Made by a program: the position numbers and the translations under genes. A DNA stretch of 64,000 nucleotides, from positions 1,434,001 through 1,498,000 of the forward strand of contig JADANN010000302.1 of NCBI GenBank assembly GCA_018806985.1, in the 5' to 3' direction. This stretch comes from Angiostrongylus vasorum (taxonomy: Eukaryota; Nematoda; Chromadorea; Rhabditida; Metastrongylidae). Shown here piece after piece: positions 34,806 through 47,188 of this stretch. Below the pieces are notes generated by a model. It did not search any database. It saw only the letters and a program-made list of their open reading frames with translations, and had not been told where the DNA came from. Within the stretch, counting starts at the first letter, position 1. Each line of letters starts with the position of its first letter.

Positions 34806-35134
34806 TTATTTTATCATTGTAATGTCGTTAATCGTCGAGTTACTCTGATAGCTACCGGCGAAAGGATCCATATGTCTTCGGCAATCGCCAAGAGTGCTTA
34901 GCAGGCTCGTGCTATCTCGAGTTACACGACCAGCACTACATATTCGTACTATGAGGCTTCTTATTTCAATTGTTTTTGAAGCGATTTTAGTAACCGTCAG
35001 ATCGTCAGATAGCATACGTTTACTTGTAGGTAGAAACATACTACGTTGGTTTTTCTCCTTAGTTTTCCTTGTTAGAAATTGAATTACTGTTGCGGTCAAA
35101 ACACTCAGAAACACCTCACATTGACGACGTGGCG
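34806..35134 (-). CDS. Possible terminal coding exon, unidentified
   Basis: A minus-strand frame of about 109 codons is open from a possible acceptor (AAATCCAG, ending about 35135) to a TAA at 34806-34808. It reads through a hydrophobic stretch ([13 protein letters not shown]) followed by a polar, Ser/Thr-rich, basic tail. That would suit the last membrane segment and cytoplasmic tail of a membrane protein. I do not recognise the family and found no partner exon upstream. No repeat family overlaps it. It may also be chance. Confidence 0.3.
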
Positions 35135-35664
35135 CTAACTGGATTTACGCATGGAAATGTTGAATTATTTCATAGAGGTATGATCCCTTCTTGGCATTGA
35201 ATCCTTGTCGTACGTCACAATTCGACAACCGTAAACACCTTCTAGAAACGATGAGGTAGAAATCACTGAAAGGAGACGCAACTGCTTCTGACATAGGTTT
35301 GAGTCTCGTAGAGGCATCCGAACGGAAATATCGTCTTCTCGGGAACGGACCTCCATTGGCCTTCGAAATTTGACACCCAGGAGCACTACACAATCGATGT
35401 GTTGAAGTAAACCTTTCAGGAGAAGACGCAGTCTTTTTTTGTAGTACTCAAAATACTACGCTGTTTCTGATCGACCACTATTATTATCATTCTAAAACCC
35501 GACAACGGGGAAAGGTAGCTCTAATATTGTTGGATATTGATCGAATCATCCTGGTATCCTGAGATAGCCGTGCTAAGCTATTCTCAGTTCTTCATCACTA
35601 GCCAATTGCCAATCCTTGTGAACCACAGGGAGCTTCTTTCAAAAAATTCTGGTACCAATTTCCT
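35135..35664. other. No clear feature
   Basis: Anonymous. A stretch near 35205-35245 loosely resembles the S1 5' end (CGACAACCGTAAACACC) but is too decayed to call. Confidence 0.35.
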
Positions 35665-35952
35665 GTGTGACAGGGCGCTTGTAGAGCAGTGGTCAGAGGC
35701 GTCTTGCAACACAAACCTGGAATCGATCCCCGCTCCCATGGCTCACCAAACAATCCATCCCTCCTGGGCCGGCAATTTGGTACCAGACTTGTTTGGGAGG
35801 ATAGCAGCACTAGCTCGATACATCGGTAGGCCATCGCGAGTCATTGTAAAGGCCAGATGTGCATTTAATCACTTCCAACGATGCTTAATGAACTCGAATG
35901 CATGCCGCATCCCTCAAGGGATTGATCAACGCCGAAAGCTTCATCCTTTTAA
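35665..35952 (+). repeat. S3 SINE, full length
   Basis: Head TGTAGAGCAGTGGTCAGAGG (box A), GAATCGATCCCCGC (box B), AATTTGGTACCAGACTTG, and tail CGAAAGCTTCATCCTTTT. Confidence 0.93.
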
Positions 35953-37099
35953 TTTCCTGATTCCGTAGAGATAGGAGAGTTGTTGTGTGGTGAGGCGAAC
36001 CAGAGCATTCCTTGCATTATTGGACGGCTTCTAAATCACTACGCTATCCTCTGACTTCTCAAAATAATCAGTACAAGATAGGACTCATTATTTCCAATGT
36101 ATTTCTCTAAAAGTCGAAAAAAAGAACGGCTTTATTTTTTGTTACGATCACTTTCCTTTTTGTTTTCCTTTTTGTTGGAAATCTTACGAAGAATCAGAAA
36201 CCAGATGATCTGTTAGTTGTTCACGACTTTTAGGAGAGAAATAAATCTTCGATGTGGCTGTCGACTGAAAACTTCTTTTAAACTCTAAGAAATCTGTCAC
36301 CTGATTACAATCTATCATACATTAGTTCTTATGCTATTTTTATAATGAATGTCAACACATAACTAGATCTGACTGACCACGAAGGACACATATGTCTAAC
36401 CTTTTCAAATGAATTGTTCGTCTTAGTCGTAACTTTCATAGTCGTTTTTTCTCTCCTTCTCTATTTGCTAAGTAAATTGATAGATTCTCTAATTATGGTT
36501 GAAAGGTAGTAGTATATAGAGAAATACACTATGGTCCTTATCAATAATATCAATAATATGCAATATCAATAATACGTTAAATCGATTATTGATTGGATGA
36601 AATTCGTTCAATTTGGTCATAATAACTGTTCTTTACAAGTAAATTAAGCCAGAAAAACCTACAATTTTCTAAGAAAATAAAGAAAACAAGAACATTGCAG
36701 GAAAATGTTGGTGATTTATGAGCTCTGTCCTAGAAATTTGCCCTTTCTACAATCGATTTTCATGCCTAATGAAGCTAGTCTTCCTTAAAAGACGCGTGTG
36801 AACAGTGTTGCTTTTCTTCTCCTTCTTCTTTTTACTTCTTCTCTTTTACTTCCAACAATGTTTCATTGGCTATGAATGAATGATTTTTTCATGGAATCTT
36901 GTCCTCGTTCCTTGCTGTTCCTTACTGTTTTCTTTTCCTTCTTTTCCCTCGTAATCGTGTCAAATGTCCGAGTTTCCAGGTCATGCACTTTTTATTGTGA
37001 TGCTCAATCAATACGATTCAAAAACCACCAAGCCACCATTTATACAGGTTTTTACTTTAAGCACCTTAACAGTGTGAAGGGAAAGGAATAATGTACGAC
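35953..37099. other. No feature seen
   Basis: About 1.1 kb of anonymous sequence. An open frame at 36876-37091 begins with a hydrophobic run but has no supporting context. Confidence 0.35.
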
Positions 37100-37432
37100 T
37101 TTCATTTACTGCTTATTCTTTTTTTCACGATAGGGTATTGTGTTAAACACCACCACAATGATGGTGAGATATATAAAAACTCAAACGCAAAGCCAAATTT
37201 GAACCCGGATTTACCATTTGCGGGGCTCACATATTACCTATTGCACCACTGAGGTCATCGCGCTTTGCCTTTCTCTCAGCCTGTTTTTGGGGTTTTCCGT
37301 TTCTCCAGCTTTGGGTTCCGAGGAATTTTTAGGGCAAAGCGAGGGTCTCAGTGCTGAAGTGGCTAACACATGAGCTCTCGGAAAGAGTAATTGCGGGTTC
37401 CAATGTAGCCAGTGATCTGAGTACTTCAAAAA
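37100..37432. repeat. S2 SINE, inverted pair
   Basis: A minus half (37105-37256: tail TTTACTGCTTATTC, ATTTGAACCCGG as box B complement) faces a plus half (37336-37432: GAAGTGGCTAACACATGAG, GCGGGTTCC). A short GCTTTGCC/GGCAAAGC palindrome links them. Confidence 0.75.
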
Positions 37433-37563
37433 AGGAATGATTCTAACTGTTCGTTTTGTTCACCGTGTATTTGGAAAGGATGAATAAAAAATGGTTATGG
37501 CATATTATAGAGAACATAGGAGTAGGAAAAGGATGAGAAAGAATTACTTATTCCTGTATTGCA

Positions 37564-37567
37564 CCAC

Positions 37568-37606
<39 letters not shown>
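37564..37606. repeat. (TTA)n microsatellite
   Basis: Fourteen or so TTA/ATT trinucleotides in a row. Confidence 0.95.
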
Positions 37607-37608
<2 letters not shown>

Positions 37609-37834
37609 CGCAAATATTACAATATGTAATGCAACGGAATATAAGTAGAATTATACTTTTAAGGCTAAGATGAGACAAAGAAACAAAAACGACACGGCTG
37701 AGATGCCTGCATCGTAGTGCAGTCACATCAAAACTGAAAGATTTTGTTTCACTGGAATGAAAACATACCAAAATATACAACTGAAATATATTTTATCGGG
37801 GAACGAAAGGAAAAATGATCAACTATTCGACAGA

Positions 37835-38310
37835 TCAATATCTGAAAAGCCGGCTTTCAATAAACCTTGGTAACAATAATCGATAGTTTTCTACATGATT
37901 GCGCTAACATGAGGTTGGCACAAACTTTTATTTGGCTAACGTTTCGGCGGCTTCGCATTTTTCAGAGCCGCATTGGTCCGAGCTCGATGGTCCACAGCTG
38001 ATGGTTGTTGTATCGAGTAGAATCCGATAGAACTTCACTCTATGGTGCCCTTTTACACAGAACGGGTGTTGATTGACTATTGATTATTGTTGCCGAGGAT
38101 TAATGAAGGCCAGTTCTTAAGACACTGATTGCTACGCTACGTGCCAGCAAATGAAGCACCAACTGCTACAAGACGTATTGCCCGCCTCGAATGCAGAGAG
38201 GACCAGCTGTGTACACCGTCGACTCGACTCAACACGAATCTAAGGGAGGGCTGGGGTTCCGAATAAAAGTTTGTACCAACGTCGTGTGTTAACTCAGTCA
38301 TATAAAAAAT
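37835..38310. repeat. PLE-derived repeat
   Basis: Starts with the family terminus (GCCGGCTTTCAATAAACC). It carries a minus-strand hammerhead remnant near 37932-37971 (GGCT, CTGAAAA, helix II, GAAAC, GTT, AGCC; core G changed to A) and ends with the ACCAACGTCGTG terminus. Confidence 0.65.
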
Positions 38311-38364
38311 TATTCAGCAAATAGCAGATTATTTGAGGGGTCTATTTTTGATACAGATTTTATA

Positions 38365-38654
38365 ACTTCTGTAGTGCTGAGATAACTGCAAAACTGCGGA
38401 ACGAAGGTGTCTGCGGTGGGGATGAACGGGCTATTGGTCTTTTCCGGGTAGTAACGCGTTCACCACCACACCATGCGGGTTCTTCGTTTCGCCTCTGTAT
38501 AGAACAAAAAGGTCGATAGAACTAGCTGAGAGACTCGTTCCCCACCGTAGACACCTGCGGTCCGGAGTTTTGCAGTTATCTCAGCATTACAGAAGTTATA
38601 TTTGCCAACATAACCTGCCGTTAAAAAGAATAGGCAGTAAATAAGAAGGTTAAG
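38365..38654. repeat. S2 SINE, foldback form, with 12-bp target duplication
   Basis: The left arm is minus S2 starting exactly at AACTTCTGTAGTGCTGAG. The right half is plus S2 ending in the tail GGCAGTAAATAAGAAGG. About 100 bp at the two ends are inverted copies of each other. Flanking ACAGATTTTATA (38353-38364) and ACAGGTTTTATA (38655-38666) are near-perfect target duplications. Confidence 0.85.
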
Positions 38655-38669
38655 ACAGGTTTTATATTT

Positions 38670-40315
38670 CTCACAGTTCACGTGCATTACTTTAGTAAAT
38701 GTCACAAGTTCTTTTACAAAGTTGTAATTTATACTCAAAAGCTTTCATGAGAAAAAATTCGTCTAGTCAAAACTAGCTAGGCCTTCATAAATCTTTAGAG
38801 TGCTCGTGGAGTTTTAATTAGGCGATTTTAAATGTGCTCCTAAGAAGAGTCTTCCTTTTTCACCGGGGTATTGAATAGAAATTATTGGTTTCAAAGAGGA
38901 CGTATGTATTAGGAAGGTTAAGAGGGATCCGTTTACGTTGAGCCGTTCATTTCATGTCCTTAAATGTTAGCTTTTTTTTCTCTGTTCAAAATCTGAAAGT
39001 GTTTAAGAAACCGATTTTCCTCTAACTTCGGCTTGAATAATAAGCATGTATTTTTTCTATTGATGATGGAACTAAAATTTATAGTACTAGTATACATACT
39101 GTCAAAATGTCAGTAGCAAGAAAAATGCTCACAAAAAACTACAGCGGGAATTCAGATGTATTGAAAAAGAACTAACTAGGTTAAACAGCCTTTGTGAAAC
39201 AGACCAGATGCCAAAAACGTTCGGTTTCACAGTCCCATGGAATCTGTTTGTTTAAGGATCCTACATCACTACTAAACGAAGCATTTAAATTTCCAGAGCG
39301 ACACGGATTTATTGCTACGTGGAATTTCCTCTGCAAATGAATCCCTGGATCAGAATCCGTTAATCTACTCAGATCCTGAGCTACAAGCTCCAACTACAAG
39401 TCATCACGAACCACTATCTACTGTAAGAAAACCATCTAACTAGAAGAATACAGTAACGAAAAATACTAGTTGCAAAAAAGTCGACGTATTGAAATTTTAA
39501 ACGCTCTTTCCTAAAAATGAACGTTCGGTCAATCTTGACATGAATAATTAGTATTTTATTGCATTCATGAGCTTGTACGAGGTTGTTACCGAAAATTTTT
39601 AGTGGTGGATGAGGTTGCGGAGCTTTCACCTTCCTCGGAATCGCAGTGAATCGCGTCGAGTGCCACAGTAGTTGTTGTTTAGTGACGTGTGGATCTTCAT
39701 AGTTTCATCGACCCGAATCCGGTGAAGTGGAAGGACGTTCTGAAGAAGTCGAAGACGTAACATTGGCGACAATAGAGTTTTTGGTGACAACCTCGTGTAA
39801 GCTTCTGAGCACAACAAAATATTTCGAATACTCGATTACATATGCTTTGAATCTTATAAGTCGAAAATCTTATATCAACTTTGCTAACATCCTACTAAGA
39901 AAACAATGTGCCTCAAGCACAACTGGTAATGACGATGAACTCCGAAAAAAACCGATAAGGCGTAATCGTTGACGAATGCTTGATGTTCATAGACATTGCA
40001 GGGACGAGTCTACATTTAGAAAGACTCTTTGAGTTTAAAAGAAGCTTCAGTCACTAAATTTCAATCCTTTATTTCAAAAAACCATTATTTAGGTGGTGCA
40101 TATTTGTTTACTTACTGATTTATCTTGTGAAAAATAGTATTTTTAGATACATGAATCAGCAGATGCCTCACTGTCGGATCATTCTATGCTCTGCGAGGTC
40201 GCCCATGATGAGGATACTGGTGCCCTTGTTCAACCCACGTGAGAATGCTGATTTATTCATTGATTACGAAAGAAAAGTAGATATTTTTGAAAAATCGCAA
40301 GTAAGTTCATTGTCT
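38670..40315. other. Mostly anonymous, with decayed PLE pieces
   Basis: No gene recognised. Degenerate PLE-type palindrome traces are at 39000-39040 and 39590-39810 (TTCACCTTCCTCGG facing TCTGAAGAAGTCGAAGACG). Confidence 0.4.
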
Positions 40316-40955
40316 GGTTAAGGGTGCCCTACAATACACACTTGGTTTCTGGTTCGGTCTCGTGCCTCGAATTAACCGAGCTTCTCCCATCCTTCCAGGG
40401 TCTACAAATTGCTACAAGACATTGTATAACTCTTTATGTACTGCCTACTACCTTTTCCACTGCAGAGTATTGTTAAAATATAACTACAACGATGCTGAGA
40501 TATTTGTAAAACTTCGACCTCAGCCAGGATTTGAACACGTGATTACCCTTTCAGGGGGTTCATTTGTTACATCTGTCTCCTTTCTCTCAGCCAGTTTTTT
40601 ACCCTAACGGTACCATCGGCAATCACCCGTCAACGGGACTGAGAGGGGAGCACAAGTCGGTTTTGAACCCAGTCAAGCTGAGGCTGTAGTCCAAATCACA
40701 ATGGATAATATTTTCACAGCAGGGTGTTATATGAAATACAACCACAATGAAAACACGAAAAAAATTTATGGGCAGATAAAGTCAGACATATCTGGGAGTA
40801 CAGAAACACTGATTTGTTACACCGATAGGCCACCGTTGATCATTGTGTGCGACAGATATACACTCAGTCACCTACACGACTACTAGTGGACTCGAATGCA
40901 TGGTACCTCAGGCATTGATCAACGACGGAAACTTTACCCTTTATCCTTCGAAGGT
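40316..40955 (+). repeat. S3 SINE split by an S2 insertion
   Basis: S3 head and body run from 40316 (GGTTAAGGGTGCCCTAC) to about 40430 and resume at about 40775 (ATCTGGGAGTACAG) through to TTTACCCTTTATCC at 40955. A short AGACAT repeat at both break edges supports one S3 copy opened by a later S2 insertion. Confidence 0.75.
40431..40774 (-). repeat. S2 SINE nested inside S3
   Basis: Minus S2 with the 5' extension (CAATCACCCGTCAACGGGA) and the decayed tRNA head, followed by another S2 tail segment in the same orientation (AGCAGGGTGTTATATG). This head-to-tail order suggests a dimeric S2. Confidence 0.75.
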
Positions 40956-41394
40956 TGCTATGAAGTGAAAATGATGTGTTTCTGGATACTTGGCACTCAA
41001 GCAAATAAAGTTGAAATCCTATTTAGAAACAGTATACGGTTGAAAAGTGATCTGGAAATTCGCAACCAACATTATCAGAAACAAAAGCAATACTCGGAAC
41101 AGAAGCGACAAAGACGACTAACAGACATCGATTTTGAAGGTATTCTCTGGCAGTTGTGTTCGCTTAACCTACTACTTAAAACATTTAAATAGGGAACGTT
41201 TCGCTACATGGAAACTCGCACCCAACCGCCTGTCGGTCCATTAATTTCATATGAATCGTTGTCGTCATGAAAGAATTCCAACCGAAATTCGTTAACCTCC
41301 CCTATCCATATCCATAAGGATCGGCAACTACGTGATGTGAATAAACGGAAATAGTTTTCGATTTTTTGTCCTGCGCAGACATCTGTCGAGCATG

Positions 41395-41462
41395 AATAGC
41401 CACATGAATACTGGTTAGAGGTGCCCTCCAATAGAGACAAGGCCATAGGTTCGATCTCACGC
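41395..41462 (+). repeat. S3 SINE head only
   Basis: tRNA-like head fragment: ACTGGTTAGAGGTGCCCTC and ATAGGTTCGATCTCACGC, with no body. Confidence 0.7.
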
Positions 41463-41489
41463 GCGCAAAGGAAAAACAAAGCACTCCAC

Positions 41490-41935
41490 CGTTTTAAATT
41501 TTATTTACTGCCTATCGTTTTTTTTCACAGCAGGATATGATACAAAATATAACACAATGACCCTCAGATGTGAGCAAAACTCGGCACCTCAAGTGGGCCT
41601 CGAATCCACGATTATCCTTTCCGTCGACTCACATGTATCCACCACATTAACCGAAACCCTTGCTTTACCTTTTTTTTTCCAAAATAAAAGTTAACATATT
41701 GTGATTTCGAGTGCTGTTTCGGCTTAACTAGATCCAATGCCGATTTGTGCTTCCCAGCTCGACTGGAGGGGACTGCTGTGAGAGGAAAGCAAATCGAGGG
41801 CCTTGGTTGGTGTGGCGGATAACATGTGAGCATCAGGAAAGAATGATCGTTGGTTCAAAGCCTAAATGAACTTCTGAATTTTGCTCATATCTCAGCATCA
41901 CTGTGGCCATATTTTTATAAGCACTCCATCTTTGT
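41490..41935. repeat. S2 SINE, inverted pair
   Basis: Minus S2 half from the tail (TTTATTTACTGCCTATCG) through the box B complement, followed by a plus half with 5' extension, head GGTTGGTGTGGCGGATAAC and GTTGGTTCAAAGCC. The plus half stops at CATCACTGTGGCCATAT, the usual internal breakpoint. Confidence 0.8.
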
Positions 41936-42369
41936 GGTATCGCAATTTGTTCTCAGACATATTTGGTGGTTAAGAGTACTGGCGTTAGAGGCCGTCGGAA
42001 GTGAATACCTAGAGCAAAAATGGATTCATTCTTCTTAGCGTTGACCAATGAAGTTGGATTCATGTTGCATTCCTAAGATAATGGTCAATGCTGAGCGTTC
42101 TATGTTCATCTTTTTCCTCATCCGTTGATCATTGTGTCGTCGTACGTGTGGTCCTGTCTTCCACAACTACCTATTCCCTACCTTATTGTCAAATAGTTGG
42201 TCACATCAGGTCTTGTCACTACCGGTCATACACTTGATATGATCGGATTGAAAGCCTCGATTGTTAGCATGAGGAAGTAACCCGCCGCGAAAACCTTTTT
42301 GCAATGATGTCATCAAAGATTTTAACGTCAACTAAATAGTATAACTGATCGATAATGCAGATTCTGTGA
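41936..42369. other. No feature seen
   Basis: Anonymous sequence between SINEs. Confidence 0.4.
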
Positions 42370-42655
42370 TGCACTTGTAGCGCAGTCATTAGAGGTACCC
42401 TGCAACATGAACGCGATAGATCCCGAGGCCCAGGTTCACCAACTCCTCCATCCCTCCGGGTCGGCAAATTGGTACCAGACTTCTCTGGGAAGATAGCACC
42501 ACTGATTCGATACATCAGTAACCCACCGCGAAACAGTACAGACCAGATAAGCATTCGATCACCCCCTAGCGGTGTCTGACGAAGTTGAATGCATGATGCA
42601 TCTATTAGGGATTGATCAACGCTGGAAGCTTTATCCTTTGTCCTTCAATGCAACT
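42370..42655 (+). repeat. S3 SINE, full length
   Basis: Head TTGTAGCGCAGTCATTAGAG, box B GATAGATCCCG, AAATTGGTACCAGACTTC, GATCAACGCTGGAAGC. Confidence 0.92.
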
Positions 42656-42934
42656 TCTAGAAATTAGAAAGATCAATGGAATCTGTCCTGATGAGCTTAT
42701 ATCGCTGCTCGTACCACGGAAATTCGTTAAAAAGGGCCAGCGCCTTCCGTTTGAAACCCAATTAAATGCGAACAACATAAAGAGATCCATGAGTTTATGA
42801 ACAAGCAAATTCATGGTCTTTCTGCTTATGTGGAGCACCAACAACTACATGCTCATTTCAAAGCCCATATCGTCAGTGGGAACGTGTAGCACTCTGATTA
42901 GAGGTGCTTTCCAATAAACACGTGGTCACTCAAA

Positions 42935-43596
42935 ACACTGACTCTCTATAAACCTCCGCATTAATAATTAATTTATGTAAGTCTTACGAGCTTTCTATGT
43001 TGAGCTGACGCAAAGTTGGTATCATTTATTGTTACTGTGATTGGGGGTGCTGACGTTTTGGCGAGTTCGCCTTCTTCATAGGATAGTTTTATGTAACGCT
43101 ATCCAAATTATTTGAAAAATGATCTACAGTATTAACGAAGATCTATGGACGGCACTTTGTTAAAAAACTGATTTTCGTAAGAACTCTAGATCACTCACCT
43201 AATAATATGGATAACGGTACATAAAATACGTCCAACCCCTGAAGACGGCGAGGTCGCCCGAAACATCATCCTTCAAGTCACAGCAACGACAGCAATAAGA
43301 ACTGATAGTAACTTGGCGTCAGCTCAAGGAAGAAATATGTATTCTTTCATTGATAAGCTAACACGGGGTTGACAAACAAGTTTATTCGGCTAACGTTTCG
43401 ACCTTTCCGTCTTCCTCAGAGCCGATGATCCGAGAGATGGTCAACAGTTGTTCGTACTCTCGATGCGGTGCCTTCGTCACCGTATCGAGTCGGATCTTCT
43501 TCAGTAGAGCACTGCTCGAATGGCGCAACTCACCCGGCGATCCTCTTTTATACAGGACGGTCTCAACGAAGAAAGCTTGTACAGTTTAAATAAGCA
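42935..43596. repeat. PLE-derived palindromes with a well-kept hammerhead-like core
   Basis: A palindrome at about 42935-43340 (AACACTGACTCTCTATAAAC terminus, two opposing degenerate cores) is followed by a second unit. That unit's minus-strand core at 43387-43424 reads CGGCT, CTGAGGA, helix II (GAC/GTC stem), GAAAC, GTT, AGCCG, with a 5-bp helix I. All conserved core bases are present. Confidence 0.8.
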
Positions 43597-43744
43597 CGTA
43601 TTCACCGGTTCGTTCCGGCGCGATGGGCTCACCAAGAATCTCATCAATACAGGATCGAAAAATTGTTGCCAGACATTGCTGGGAGGAGAGCAGTACTGAC
43701 GAGATATATCGATAGATCACCTCATGTCACTGCACAGGCCAGAT

Positions 43745-46700
43745 CACCTGTATCACCTATCACCAGTAGTCCCGTTGATCGTCGACCGACTCGAGAGGAC
43801 GCCGCTGAATCTTCCATTTTTTTCTGTCGCGTGCAAGAGTAGCAGGATAGTAGTGGGTTCTGCTCGCTCTAAAGACTCGTCGAGCATCATAACTTTCGTC
43901 TAGGATTTTCATGGAGAACTCTGACCATCGGGTCGGTGGTCTTCCTGCAGTGCGTTTGACATTCCGAAGAATCCAGTAACTAACTTCTCCTGTCCATCGG
44001 TTGTCATTTCATACGCATTACGTATGCGGCCCACCTTAACATCCTCTGCTTGGCGTAGAGAAAGACACCTTTGATTTTTTGATCGTTGATGCAGGTCGGA
44101 GTTTCGCATACCTTCCCTTACTTGCGTGACAAGGCATACTCTAGCATCGTCCTTTCGAATGTTCAATAACGCTGAGTGATCTTTCATCTTGCTTACGCAG
44201 CGACCAAGTTTCTGACGCATACGTTAGCGCAGGAAGCACCGTCGAGTCGATAAGGTAGGCACGGAGTCGGGTGTTCCTTGTCCTCCCCACTATTTCTTCG
44301 ATGCTCTTGAAAGCTCCCAAGCCGCCCATTTCATTCTGCTCAACTCTGGAGCTAAGTCGTTCATCATATTGATTTCCCGACATTTACAGACATAACTGGA
44401 GCTTAGGAGATATTCGTTCCGTTGAGCGTGAATGCCGCATACGAAGCCAATCCGTTCTTCATGAACACCGTTTCTGTGGGATTTATCGAAGAGAGAGCGA
44501 TCATTCCAAAGGCTTTATCAAAGTCGGCTAGCATACGTTCCCCTTCGTTAATGTTTGGTGTTATAAAGACGATGTCATTAGCAAAGCGAAGATGGTGTAA
44601 CTGCCGACCATCGATTTTCACTCCCATGTTATCCCATTCCAGTGTTCGCACGACATTCTGGAAGGTGTCGGTAAATGATTTTTGGCGAGATGGTATCGCC
44701 TTGCATAATCCCTCTTTTGACATCAATGTTAATATCGTTGAAGAATGGTGATATCTTGGTTGTGAAATTTTTTTACAGCTCACGAAGGATCTTTATGTAC
44801 TGAGTAGGGCTCCTTGAGTAGGACTATCAAGGACTTCCATGACTGCTTCTATCTCACTTGAGTCAAAGGCCTTCCTTAAATCGATGAAAATGAGACAGAG
44901 CGATGTTTTGTACTCTCGCGATACTTCGATGAGTCTTTTTTATCGTGTGGGTGTGGTCCCCCGTACCGAATTCTGTTCGAAACCCTGCTTGCTCACATGG
45001 CTGCCTTTCGCCCAGTGTTCTGTCAATACCGTCATGGATGACTGGAGTGAAGAGTTTGTAGACGACAGACAGCAAGCAGATTGGGCGATAGTTGCCGAGA
45101 TCGTGTAGGTCACCCTTCTTGAACATTAGCACGGTCTTGCTGGTCTTCCACTGAGTAGGGACCTTGCATTCCCACAGGTAACGTGTGAAGAGCCGGACCA
45201 GTGTGTTTTACGAGGACTGGCAGAACGTTCTTCAGGTGTTTTGATGTTATCCTCTCCGAACGTGGTGCTGTTCCATTTTTCGCCGGCGAAATGGCATGTC
45301 GGATTTCGGAAAGGAGAACGGGTGGTGCAACATATCTATCCTCCTTTATTTCATATGACGTAAAGTGGGCGTGGCTATCGAAGAGATCTGAGTAGTATTC
45401 GTGAATGATTTTCTCCATTGCCTTTCCGGACGCTGTAACTGTTCGGTCTGGGCGCCGGAGTGCAATCATTTTGGTCTTGTAATTGGCGAAGCTTCGGTGG
45501 GCTTTCCGAATGCCTTTCCCAGCCCCCTGCAGCTTCGACCATTACTGCTGCTCTTCTCTCTTTAAGATCTTCTTTTATCGCCTGTCTGCACTGTTTTGCA
45601 AGTTCGGACGTGAGTCGGTGGTTGCCTTCACCTCGTGCGATTCCATGCTGACGTATCAGCTCGAGTGTTTCTGGAGACAGACGTCTCTTGGTGACTTTCG
45701 AACTCTCAGCTTTCATAGCACTAATGTGAAGATGTTGAATGAGCCGATCGTATTCTTCGTCGGTGTTATCGACAGCAGCATCTTCCCAGCAGCCCACTAA
45801 TGAATTGAATAAGTCCCAGTTTACGGTGGATCTGGGACTTCGGTTTTTGAATTTAGCTGCTTTTTCTCCTTTTCGCGAGAGATAGAATCTTGCACGGAAG
45901 AGACGATGGTCTGATGCCGTGGAGAATTTTTGCGACAACAGCGACATCGGTTAGGCAAAACCTTCTATTTACTATGATGTGGTCTATTTCGTTATGGTAC
46001 TCTAGGTTGGCAGACTCTCACGTCCAGCGTTGAGGGTGGGGCTTCTGGAATTGCGAATTACCATGGATAGCCCTGGTCATCATGATAAACTCAAACAGCC
46101 GCTCATTCTGTTCGTTCCATTCTGATTTGTGGGTCCCAATGTGACGTTCTTCAGACGTTCTTCTTGCTCCAGTCTTGGCTTTAAAACCTCCAATGATGAC
46201 CTTGAAGAATGTATGGTCTTTTCTGCAGATCTTTTCCAAGTCCATTTAGAATGCTTCGACTTCTTCTTAGTCGTAGTTTGAGTCGCATCGTAAACGACGA
46301 ATATTGTCAAATCCGTTATTGATCCACATCTTTTTAATCGTAAACGTCCGATTTGGGTTGTATGTTGTTCGAATGAATCGATGTCCATGGCCAAACTCGT
46401 GCTGACGAGAACACCGACGCCGCCGACTCCTCTACTGTCGTCGCATGTTCCGTGGAACAGTTCTTCTCCGGTGTCATAGACAGCGTTGAATGGGTGGCGT
46501 CGTCTCGTCCCGGTCAGGCCGATGACATCGTATCTCATCCTTCTTGCTTGCATGAGCAAGTCTTTTATCGAGGACTCGGATGCAAGGGTACGTGCATTGT
46601 AGGTACAGATCGTCACGTTAGTTCTTTGCAATACAGGCAGCTTCGATTGGCCCTGAGATTTTAGCGGCCTCCCCGTACTCATCCTACCGAACGCTGCCGA

Positions 46701-47188
46701 AATGGGGGCTCTTTCGGGGTCAGGGTAATGAGGCCCGTTTCTTTTGCTGTTTTTACCTTTTTTGATACCCACGTATAGCTTAGTGGGCTGTGAACATGGA
46801 GGCTGGATATACTCACGGGTTACTTGTCAGGGTCTCCCAGAGTGTACATGGAGCTTATTTGTTGGAAGCGACTCCTAACCACCTCCTATATACTTCCCTG
46901 TCACTTGATTGCAGGGCTTTTGGCGGAATTGACTCGTAGAATACAATCCACATAAAGTAGAACGTACCCATACACGCGTGCATGAATAAGCCTCGAAAAT
47001 ACAGAAATTATGTGCCAAATCGGCGTAGCAGAAACAGGGAGTCCATCCCCCTGGATCCACCTGCGTTTCAGGGAAGCAAATGTCGCTTTTGGTCCGCCAT
47101 TAACGCCCAATCCGCCATCTGCGGACGCAAGACGTAGCCTCGCGACTAACCGGCTCTCGGGGTCCCTCATATGAGGGAGATCCGTGGT
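43745..47188 (-). mobile_element. RTE-1 LINE copy C, apparently full length (3.44 kb), degraded frame
   Basis: Minus-strand RTE-1 bounded by 9-bp target duplications AGGCCAGAT at 43736-43744 and 47189-47197. From its 5' end: about 400 bp of leader, then an APE-type endonuclease (46772-46000; [20 protein letters not shown]), a linker (45950-45375), the RT (45470-44400; KEGLCKAIPS, LRFANDIVFIT) and the C-terminal region (YASETWSLRKQDE). It ends in the AGGTGATACAGGTGAT tail. FAND again replaces FADD as in copy B. Several frameshifts make it inactive, but it shows the whole element. Confidence 0.92.

Noticed and set aside
34546..34848. Open frames rich in alternating Tyr and Ile on both strands
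   Set aside because: They are translations of the AT/ATAC microsatellite at 34671-34785.
45375..45947. Independent 190-codon gene on the minus strand
   Set aside because: It is the linker region between endonuclease and RT of RTE-1 copy C; the same protein is at 23517-23897 in copy B.
46452..46664. Plus-strand frame of 70 codons
   Set aside because: Antisense shadow of the RTE-1 endonuclease frame.
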